A stretch of DNA of 8,109 bases, taken from assembly GCA_964521065.1 (NCBI GenBank), contig CAZFPQ010000296.1, positions 1 through 8,109 of the forward strand, in the 5' to 3' direction. A program made the translations under genes and the position numbers. Shown here piece after piece: positions 1 through 4,920 of the stretch. Source of the stretch: CAYVAP01 sp964521065. Lineage in GTDB: Bacteria; Bacteroidota; Bacteroidia; J057. Every line of letters begins with the position of its first letter. The stretch's first letter is position 1. The notes under the pieces are model-generated. The model saw only the letters and a list, made by a program, of their open reading frames with translations, had not been told where the DNA came from and searched no databases.

Positions 1-111
1 GATGTTGAGTTTACGACCTAAACTTGTCTTTTTCGAACCTGACTGCGCCGATTTTTCTCGAAATAGCCTGCTATTCCTCAAAAAATCTGCTTGTCAGAAC
101 CCAAAAATCCT

Positions 112-145
112 GCGTTTGGGCTCGAAATACCAAAACCCAAACAGC
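112..145 (-). terminator. Possible terminator hairpin downstream of pckA
   Basis: About ten bases past the pckA stop codon, the arms GTTTGGG (114-120) and CCCAAAC (136-142) are perfectly complementary. Two further pairs (112-113 with 144-145) form if A143 is bulged. Read on the minus strand, the hairpin is followed after a few bases by a run of five T. The 15-base loop and short T run make it a weak Rho-independent terminator. Its position at the 3' end of pckA is the best argument for it. Confidence 0.35.
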
Positions 146-154
146 CTCTAATAA

Positions 155-1744
155 TCAAACTTGCGGCTCTAACACGGGGCCAGCAGCCAAGATCTCTGGG
201 CTAGCTTGCTCAGCATATTGTTCAAAATTATCGCGGAAGCGCTTCGCCAATGAAAGGGCCATGGAGTCATACTCCTCCTCGTTGCGCCAGGTGTCACGCG
301 GATTTAGCAGCGCATTGGGAACGTCTGGACATTTTTTGGGTACATGTAGTCCAAAAATCGGGTGAAGGCGATAGTCTACTTCATCTAGCCTCCCGTCCAG
401 GGCAGCCTTGATCATGGTACGTGTAAAGGCAAGCTCTATTCTTTCCCCTTCGCCATATGGCCCTCCGGTCCAACCAGTATTAACCAACCAGACATTGATG
501 TTCCCATCTCCTTGGTTAGAACCTTGCTTGATCTTTGCCCCTAAGAGATTTGCATATTCAGTAGGGTGTAAGGGCATAAAGGGAGCGCCAAAACAAGTCG
601 AAAAGGTAGCTTCGGGCTCGGTAATTCCCTCCTCAGTTCCGGCAATCTTGGCGGTATAGCCACACAAAAAGTGGTACATGGCCTGTTCTGGAGTTAACCG
701 GGAAATGGGAGGAAGCACTCCAAAAGCATCACAAGTCAAGAAGAAGATATTTTGAGGCAAATCTCCCCGAGACTGGTACATGATGTTCTGGATGTGGTAG
801 ATCGGATAGCTTACTCGGGTATTTTGGGTGATAGAGGTATCCAAATAATCCACTGTATTGCCACCAGGCTTAAAGGTCACATTCTCCAATAGAGCTCCAA
901 ACTTAATCGCTTGATAGATTTGAGGCTCCTTGGAGGCTGACAGATTGATGGTCTTGGCGTAGCAACCTCCTTCAAAATTGAAAATACTTTCCTTGGACCA
1001 CCCATGTTCATCATCGCCAATTAGACGACGCTCGGGGTCATTGGATAGGGTAGTTTTCCCAGTACCTGATAGGCCAAAAAACAGGGCAGTATCCCCATGA
1101 GAGCCAACATTGGCGGAGCAATGCATCGGAAGTACCTGAGATTCTGTGGGCAGCAGGAAATTCAAGGCAGAAAACACCCCCTTTTTGATCTCTCCCGTGT
1201 AGGCTGTTCCTCCTATTAGGATTACCTTTTCGGTAAAATTGATGATGGAAAAGTTGCTTTGACGTGTCCCGTCTTTTTCGGGATCTGCCATTAAGCCTGG
1301 GAAAGAATAGACTTTCCAATCCGCAGAAAACTTGCTCAACTCCTTTTCAGAAGGGCGCAAGAACATGTTGTAGACAAATAGGCTTTGCCAAGGGAACTCC
1401 GAATATACTTCGATTTGAAGGCGGTAGTTGGGATTGGCTCCTGCATGAACCTGACGTAGGTATACCTCTTCCCTCGTCTCAAGGTAAGCCATCATTTTGT
1501 GGTACAAGCCTTGATAACTTTCTTGGGAAATGGGGAGGTTAATATCTCCCCAATCAACACGGTCCTCCGTCCATTCGTCCTTCACAATGAATCTGTCTTT
1601 GGGTGATCGGCCGGTAAAGGCACCGGTCTTCACCACCAATGCTCCGGTACTACTAAGTTGTCCCTGACCTAGAATGATGGATCTCTCTACCAAGGCAGCT
1701 GGCGTAAGGTTGGTCTGCAGTTTTACGGAATTGAAGGAACTCAT
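155..1744 (-). CDS. pckA: Phosphoenolpyruvate carboxykinase (ATP)
   Basis: This enzyme converts oxaloacetate and ATP to phosphoenolpyruvate, CO2 and ADP in the cytoplasm, the first committed step of gluconeogenesis from TCA-cycle intermediates. The 529-residue product is full length for the ATP-dependent family (the E. coli enzyme is 540). Visible motifs, in order, are GRSPKDRF (45-52, oxaloacetate-binding arginine), YTGEIKKG (182-189, with the lysines that contact metal and phosphate), a metal-ligand histidine at H208, the P-loop GLSGTGKTT (224-232), the kinase-2 acidic motif LIGDDEHGW (241-249), FNFEGGCYAK (255-264) and GWTGGPYGEGERI (424-436). The P-loop sequence and length mark the ATP class rather than the GTP class. 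The ATG at 1744 fits the family N-terminus; no strong Shine-Dalgarno precedes it. The nearest gene upstream on the same strand is a response regulator 210 bases away, so pckA is probably transcribed alone. The leader holds several inverted repeats that could carry carbon-source control. Confidence 0.98.
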   Translation of the reverse strand: MSSFNSVKLQTNLTPAALVERSIILGQGQLSSTGALVVKTGAFTGRSPKDRFIVKDEWTEDRVDWGDINLPISQESYQGLYHKMMAYLETREEVYLRQVHAGANPNYRLQIEVYSEFPWQSLFVYNMFLRPSEKELSKFSADWKVYSFPGLMADPEKDGTRQSNFSIINFTEKVILIGGTAYTGEIKKGVFSALNFLLPTESQVLPMHCSANVGSHGDTALFFGLSGTGKTTLSNDPERRLIGDDEHGWSKESIFNFEGGCYAKTINLSASKEPQIYQAIKFGALLENVTFKPGGNTVDYLDTSITQNTRVSYPIYHIQNIMYQSRGDLPQNIFFLTCDAFGVLPPISRLTPEQAMYHFLCGYTAKIAGTEEGITEPEATFSTCFGAPFMPLHPTEYANLLGAKIKQGSNQGDGNINVWLVNTGWTGGPYGEGERIELAFTRTMIKAALDGRLDEVDYRLHPIFGLHVPKKCPDVPNALLNPRDTWRNEEEYDSMALSLAKRFRDNFEQYAEQASPEILAAGPVLEPQV

Positions 1745-1778
1745 GAAATATAATTTTTGAGGTAGAATAGTTAGCGCC

Positions 1779-1797
1779 CGGCTTACGTTTCAAGCCG
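1779..1797 (-). promoter_or_regulatory. Hairpin in the pckA 5' leader
   Basis: The arms CGGCTT (1779-1784) and AAGCCG (1792-1797) are perfect complements around a 7-base loop, 35 bases upstream of the pckA start. It may form in the leader RNA or be a protein site. Only the inverted repeat is seen; the function is inferred. Confidence 0.3.
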
Positions 1798-1820
1798 AAT
1801 AGAAGGTGTGAAAATATTAA

Positions 1821-1842
1821 TTTTAGCGGAAATTCGCTAAAA
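1821..1842. promoter_or_regulatory. Perfect 8-6-8 palindrome upstream of pckA (candidate operator)
   Basis: TTTTAGCG (1821-1828) and CGCTAAAA (1835-1842) are perfect inverted copies separated by six bases, 77 to 98 bases before the pckA ATG. The spacing and symmetry suit a dimeric regulator. The half-site TTAGCG recurs at 1771-1776, and a one-mismatch form TTAGCT lies at 1857-1862. A weak minus-strand promoter with a TATTTTCA -7 box just downstream would place the palindrome between its two boxes. That promoter match is poor, so the operator role rests on symmetry and position. Confidence 0.4.
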
Positions 1843-1865
1843 GTTTTTCTTAAGAATTAGCTATA

Positions 1866-1890
1866 GGATTGCACTTAGAAAGAGCAATCC
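1866..1890. repeat. Inverted repeat between the response regulator and pckA
   Basis: GGATTGC (1866-1872) and GCAATCC (1884-1890) form a perfect 7-bp stem around an 11-base loop. It lies 65 bases or more beyond the response regulator stop. On the minus strand no clean T run follows, so it is not a convincing intrinsic terminator. It could still block or stabilise the 3' end of the regulator transcript. Confidence 0.3.
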
Positions 1891-1954
1891 GTCTAATAAA
1901 AAAACTGTACGATCAAGCTATTGTTTACTTACCATTACCTCGTTTGGCGGAGCT

Positions 1955-2491
1955 TTAGCCTGCAGTCGAGGCTACATCGTTCGCCTTGTGCTCCTTCTGC
2001 CACTTAGAGAAAACTTCGTCTAAATGCCTGGAGGAGAGAGGCTTTGACAGAAAACCTTTTACTTGGGGATAGGATTTTGCTCTTTGTATTTCAACTGGGT
2101 CGATAGAAGAACTCAGGATATACAAGTGGACATGGGGATGTGGCAGGGTAATCTTCTCCAATACCCCCCAGCCATCTAAAACGGGCATATTGAGATCAAG
2201 GAAAATAAGTTGAGGCCATTCAGAGGGTTTTCTGCCGCTCAAATACTTCACGGCGTCTGCCCCATTCAAAAAAACCTCCAATTCGGATGTCACTTTGGCT
2301 TTCTTGAATAGAATTTTGTGGATCATGTTATTCAGGTCATCATCATCTACCATCATTACCCTGATAACCTCTTTTGATGAGTCTTGATCTGCGCGCTTCA
2401 TAGTCCTAAACTTCAATATTTGACTGCTAAAGAAGGAGACAATAAGTCTTGAACTTTTACACTTTGAAAAGTGCCTTGAATCCAAGTCCAT
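1955..2491 (-). CDS. Single-domain response regulator (CheY/Rcp-like receiver)
   Basis: The protein is a lone phospho-receiver domain with no DNA-binding or enzymatic output domain. It probably relays phosphate from a histidine kinase, or controls a partner by binding. With the start at 2491 it has 178 residues. The acidic pocket is VDDDD (48-52), the phosphoacceptor is D99 in IFLDLNMP, the switch serines are in ILSSS (125-129) and the conserved lysine is K150 in FLSKP. All receiver residues are intact, so it should be phosphorylatable. The start is uncertain. The ATG at 2491 has GAGGAG six bases upstream and a plausible promoter, but it adds a 30-residue N-terminal extension of no recognisable type. 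The internal ATG at 2401 (MKRADQ) would give a 148-residue protein of the usual size, with poor ribosome-site support. No kinase gene is nearby. Confidence 0.92.
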   Translation of the reverse strand: MDLDSRHFSKCKSSRLIVSFFSSQILKFRTMKRADQDSSKEVIRVMMVDDDDLNNMIHKILFKKAKVTSELEVFLNGADAVKYLSGRKPSEWPQLIFLDLNMPVLDGWGVLEKITLPHPHVHLYILSSSIDPVEIQRAKSYPQVKGFLSKPLSSRHLDEVFSKWQKEHKANDVASTAG

Positions 2492-2497
2492 TATCTA

Positions 2498-2503
2498 CTC
2501 CTC
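2498..2503 (-). promoter_or_regulatory. Ribosome binding site for the response regulator
   Basis: The minus strand reads GAGGAG here, six bases before the ATG at 2491. It is the only clear Shine-Dalgarno match in front of a gene in this window and is the main reason for preferring the 2491 start over 2401. Bacteroidota often do not rely on such sites, so it could be chance. Confidence 0.5.
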
Positions 2504-2513
2504 ATCCCACACA

Positions 2514-2546
2514 TAAATTTAATGTGCAGAACTTTTTATCATCGAA
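2514..2546 (-). promoter_or_regulatory. Possible Bacteroidota-type promoter for the response regulator
   Basis: On the minus strand TTCG (2546-2543) is followed after 21 bases by TAAATTTA (2521-2514). These compare with TTTG and TAnnTTTG, with one mismatch in each box. Transcription would begin near 2507, giving a leader of about 16 bases that includes the GAGGAG site. This agrees with the upstream start of the regulator. Confidence 0.35.
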
Positions 2547-2556
2547 AACTTTCGAT
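2541..2556. promoter_or_regulatory. Palindrome ATCGAAAACTTTCGAT (candidate operator)
   Basis: This is a perfect 7-2-7 inverted repeat. It overlaps the proposed -33 box of the response regulator promoter, so a bound protein would be expected to affect that promoter. It also lies just upstream of the structured region at 2600-2759 and could affect transcription in both directions. The symmetry is seen directly; the operator role is inferred. Confidence 0.35.
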
Positions 2557-2600
2557 TTTAATAATGCAAACAGCCTAAACCAATGATTCCTGCGCCAATT

Positions 2601-2642
2601 GATAAAAAACAAGGTTGGGAAATGAGATTTCATTTCCCAACC
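2601..2642 (-). terminator. Strong intrinsic-terminator-like hairpin, minus strand
   Basis: GGTTGGGAAATGA (2613-2625) and TCATTTCCCAACC (2630-2642) are perfect complements around a 4-base loop. On the minus strand the stem is followed at once by TTGTTTTTTATC (2612-2601). A long stem, tetraloop-sized loop and T tract are what a Rho-independent terminator needs. No minus-strand gene lies to its right in the window, so the terminated transcript is unknown. It may insulate the response regulator promoter from antisense transcription. It could instead be only a structural element of a plus-strand RNA. Confidence 0.5.
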
Positions 2643-2729
2643 GGATGTAAGCTAACCAGAGTGGTTAAACAGACAGGGGTTATCAAGGTCCGTTTTGATC
2701 ACTTTCGTAAAAAAGACGATTTCCCTAGA

Positions 2730-2759
2730 GGAATTACATGCCTAATTCCGAGTTTTTTT
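2730..2759 (+). terminator. Intrinsic-terminator-like hairpin, plus strand
   Basis: GGAATTA (2730-2736) and TAATTCC (2743-2749) form a 7-bp stem with a 6-base loop. It is followed by GAG and then seven T (2753-2759). The stem is short and AT-rich, so efficiency may be modest. It lies 131 bases before the glycosyltransferase start with no annotated plus-strand gene ahead of it in the window. This implies a short transcript ending here, or an attenuator in a long leader. Confidence 0.45.
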
Positions 2760-2802
2760 CTACGGGTTTTCCGGTAGATCAGATAGAGGGCACCTTGATC
2801 AA

Positions 2803-2832
2803 TTTGACTTAAGGGAAGAATGGCTTAGTTTG
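2803..2832 (+). promoter_or_regulatory. Possible promoter for the glycosyltransferase gene
   Basis: TTTG (2803-2806) is followed after 18 bases by TTAGTTTG (2825-2832), which matches the Bacteroidota pattern TTTG / TAnnTTTG except for one base in the -7 box and slightly short spacing. Transcription would start near 2839, giving a leader of about 50 bases before the ATG at 2891. Confidence 0.35.
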
Positions 2833-2890
2833 CGTGGCCTAGTAAAGGGGGTCCGCGCACCTACGAAAAAGTTTTTCACTGCCGCAGAGC

Positions 2891-4402
2891 ATGCTAAAAA
2901 ATAAATGGTATCACCAAGGGATTCCTTTATTGATGCTGGCCATTTTGGCTTACTTCCCCCTCTTTTTACACTTAGATACCAACCCCGTTAAAGCTTGGGA
3001 CGAATCGCTGTTTGCCCTGAGGGCCTACAGCATGGCTCACTACGGTAAATATCTCTGCGCCTTTGATGAGCTCCCAGAAGCTGAGCCAGCACCAAATATG
3101 AAGCCACCTTTGATCTCCTGGCTACAAGCAGGTCTGTTTCACCTGATTGGCTATGGGGAATTGGCTCTGCGTCTTCCCATTGCCTTTTCAGCCTTGGGGA
3201 TCTTACTGACATGCTTGGCCCTCAGTTGGCAGCATCAAAAAAATTATCACTGGGGGATCTTGGCCAGCCTAGTCCTAATCACTACCGATGGATTCATACA
3301 CGAACACATGGCCAGAACGGGGGACCACGATGTGCCATTGGCCGGTTTTAGCCTTTTGATCCTGCTGGGAGCCTATCGTTTTGATGCCTCTGATGGGAAA
3401 GATCAAGGTGCCATTCTCTTGATGGCGATTGCCTGGTTGGCCGGTTTTCTCACCAAAGGTAGCGCCTCACTCTTCTTCCTACCAGGTATTTTCTTATTCT
3501 TTTTGGTTAGAAAGCGTCTGCTTTCCCTGGTCAGACACCGAGCCACTTGGTGGTCCCTTTTGGCAGTATCCTTGGCTTTGGGATGCTACCTATTATACCA
3601 AGAATGGAGCTGTCCCGGTTTTATCCTCAAGATGAACCGCTTTGAAGGAGTGGGGCACCTTATCAAATCAAGACAAGGCCACCAACACCCATGGTACTTC
3701 TATCTCCAAAGCTGGTATGAATGGAAATTTACTTATTGGCTTCCCTTCCTCATTCCTTCTGCAGCCCTGTTTTGGCATCCAAAGTATCAATCATGGCGTC
3801 CTGTTTTGGGACTGATATGGGCCTGTATGCTTAGTGCCAGCTTTACTATCTCATTAAGCGGCACAAAACTAATCTGGTATGATGCAGCAATTCTGCCCTT
3901 ACTCGCTTTACTGACTGGATTCAGTCTTTTGGTATTATGGGAGGCCCTTTGCCAGTGGCTCAACTTGTTCAGCTACCCAAAACAATACCTCGGAGGGGCA
4001 GTGTTCTTTCTGGTCATTGGCTTGAACCCCTATTTGGCCATCCTTGACAAGGTTTATCTTCCTCAGGATCGAATGTACGTTGATGAAAGATATCCTTTTC
4101 TCATGGAGAAATTAGCCTTTTCCCACCCAGAAGAAGTGGATTATGCCATTCTCCAAACCTATCGAGGTAATCACATCTTATTCTATCGGTATTTGTACAA
4201 TCACCATAAAGGCTATCAGATTAGGCGATACCGAGACTTAAATGAGGTCAATCACAGCGACAAACTCATGATCTGTCAACCAGACATCAACGACTATTTT
4301 AGGACTTGGTTTGAGTTCGAGATCATCGAAAGCTATGAAAATTGCCATCTTTACCGGGTCGGTGCTAAAACTCAATTGGGAATTCAAGCTCTCGGAGAGT
4401 AG
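2891..4402 (+). CDS. GT-C glycosyltransferase, ArnT/PMT-like (GT39/GT83 type)
   Basis: This is a polytopic inner-membrane enzyme that probably transfers a sugar from a polyprenyl-phosphate donor to a lipid, glycan or protein acceptor on the periplasmic face. The 503 residues begin with a membrane segment (11-28), followed by the first loop motif WDES (36-39) with the acidic residue expected for catalysis in GT-C enzymes. Then come the ArnT-type motif KPPLISW (71-77), the RLP element (94-96), the second loop motif MARTGDHD (140-147) and LTKG (187-190). About ten hydrophobic segments run to residue 385, and a soluble C-terminal part of about 110 residues closes the protein. Length and motif order are normal for the family. 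The ATG at 2891 is followed directly by the lysine-containing start of a membrane protein; only a weak GAG precedes it. Donor and acceptor cannot be deduced. The GH106-like protein downstream suggests an envelope glycan role. Confidence 0.9.
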   Translation: MLKNKWYHQGIPLLMLAILAYFPLFLHLDTNPVKAWDESLFALRAYSMAHYGKYLCAFDELPEAEPAPNMKPPLISWLQAGLFHLIGYGELALRLPIAFSALGILLTCLALSWQHQKNYHWGILASLVLITTDGFIHEHMARTGDHDVPLAGFSLLILLGAYRFDASDGKDQGAILLMAIAWLAGFLTKGSASLFFLPGIFLFFLVRKRLLSLVRHRATWWSLLAVSLALGCYLLYQEWSCPGFILKMNRFEGVGHLIKSRQGHQHPWYFYLQSWYEWKFTYWLPFLIPSAALFWHPKYQSWRPVLGLIWACMLSASFTISLSGTKLIWYDAAILPLLALLTGFSLLVLWEALCQWLNLFSYPKQYLGGAVFFLVIGLNPYLAILDKVYLPQDRMYVDERYPFLMEKLAFSHPEEVDYAILQTYRGNHILFYRYLYNHHKGYQIRRYRDLNEVNHSDKLMICQPDINDYFRTWFEFEIIESYENCHLYRVGAKTQLGIQALGE

Positions 4403-4588
4403 TCCGATCACATTGTCCCATTCAAGTATCAGCGCAGGGTTCCCGCCTTAAGTCGGCCTAGAGTCGGACCTACTCCATACCTCATCAGCGAAGAGATCAC
4501 TTCTTTTAGCTGGAATTTAGCCAACATCTTACCCTTAGCCATTAGCAGGGTCGCCTTTCCAATAAATCGGAATCTTCGAGCCGCGGGC

Positions 4589-4612
4589 TTTACTTTTTTC
4601 AAAAAAAGTAAA
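4589..4612. repeat. AT-rich perfect palindrome with 11-bp arms
   Basis: TTTACTTTTTT (4589-4599) and AAAAAAGTAAA (4602-4612) are perfect complements around two bases. Similar AT-rich palindromes are common between genes in Bacteroidota. Each strand ends the stem in A or T runs, so it could slow or end transcription in either direction, but it lacks the GC-rich stem of a standard terminator. Confidence 0.55.
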
Positions 4613-4631
4613 CATCCCGACTTGTAGGAAC

Positions 4632-4660
4632 GGCAGTTCAGGTCAGCTCGCTGAACCGCC
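4632..4660. repeat. Imperfect hairpin in the intergenic gap
   Basis: GGCAGTTCAG (4632-4641) pairs with CTGAACCGCC (4651-4660) with one mismatch in ten and a 9-base loop. No T run follows on either strand, so it is not a standard terminator. Its role is unknown. Confidence 0.35.
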
Positions 4661-4806
4661 CAATACACAAAATGCAGCCCAACGCCGTCTCAAGCTTACT
4701 TCAGTCTGTCTAAGGCCTAAAGTCCAGCCCAGAATTAACCAACATCACTCAAAAGCCTCGAAGTTGATTAATTTGGCAGTCCTAGCTTCAAGGCGCCCGG
4801 AGCGAT

Positions 4807-4831
4807 TTTACGCCATTTACAAATGGCTAAA
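4807..4831. repeat. Hairpin upstream of the GH106-like gene
   Basis: GCCATTT (4812-4818) and AAATGGC (4821-4827) form a perfect 7-2-7 palindrome. The stem extends by four more pairs (4807-4810 with 4828-4831) if C4811 is bulged. It lies about 90 bases before the ATG at 4921, where an operator or leader structure for that gene would be expected. No regulator is known to bind it. Confidence 0.35.
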
Positions 4832-4920
4832 GTCCCGCTTAGGCGGATATTATCCCCAGTTCTTCGCCTTGTCGAAATTTTTGGCTTATTTTCTGCACGG
4901 ATCTGCAGGCACCACATTCT

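Larger units (their letters stand above)
2600..2759 (+). ncRNA. Candidate small structured RNA in the divergent region
   Basis: Read on the plus strand, this gene-free stretch holds a perfect 13-bp hairpin (2613-2642), a perfect 6-bp hairpin with arms TAACCA and TGGTTA (2653-2667), a weaker 5-bp stem (2682-2699) and a terminator-like hairpin with seven T (2730-2759). Successive hairpins ending in a terminator, about 130 bases ahead of the next gene, suggest a stand-alone RNA or a prematurely ended leader. A poor promoter match (TTTT, 21 bases, TAATAATG at 2534-2566) would start transcription near 2573. No known RNA family was recognised. A 64-codon reading frame over 2583-2777 has no ribosome site and does not resemble a protein. 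The boundaries are approximate. Confidence 0.3.
4403..4920. other. 518-base gap without a convincing gene
   Basis: The gap separates two codirectional genes. Short reading frames occur on both strands, the longest being 79 codons on the minus strand (4668-4429) and 86 codons on the plus strand (4764-5024). None has a ribosome site or a recognisable domain, and the second overlaps the hydrolase gene. The gap does hold an imperfect 11-bp tandem repeat (AGTCGGCCTAG at 4451-4461, AGTCGGACCTA at 4462-4472), an AT-rich palindrome (4589-4612) and two hairpins (4632-4660 and 4807-4831). No clear intrinsic terminator for the glycosyltransferase was found. The only promoter match ahead of the hydrolase (TTCG, 19 bases, TATTTTCT, ending near 4899) is poor. 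Confidence 0.6.

Noticed and set aside
24..365. 113-codon plus-strand reading frame at the left edge
   Set aside because: More than half lies antisense to the C-terminal part of pckA. The translation has no domain features.
2583..2777. 64-codon plus-strand reading frame in the divergent region
   Set aside because: It has no ribosome site, runs through two hairpins and a T run, and its translation shows no domain. The stretch is better explained as structured non-coding sequence.
2865..2877. Near-palindrome GAAAAAGTTTTTC just before the glycosyltransferase start
   Set aside because: A 6-1-6 stem of A/T runs cannot form a proper loop and is easily explained by base composition.
4429..4668. 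79-codon minus-strand reading frame in the 518-base gap
   Set aside because: It spans the AT-rich palindrome, is rich in lysine and arginine as expected for random translation, and has no ribosome site or recognisable family. A decayed gene cannot be excluded.
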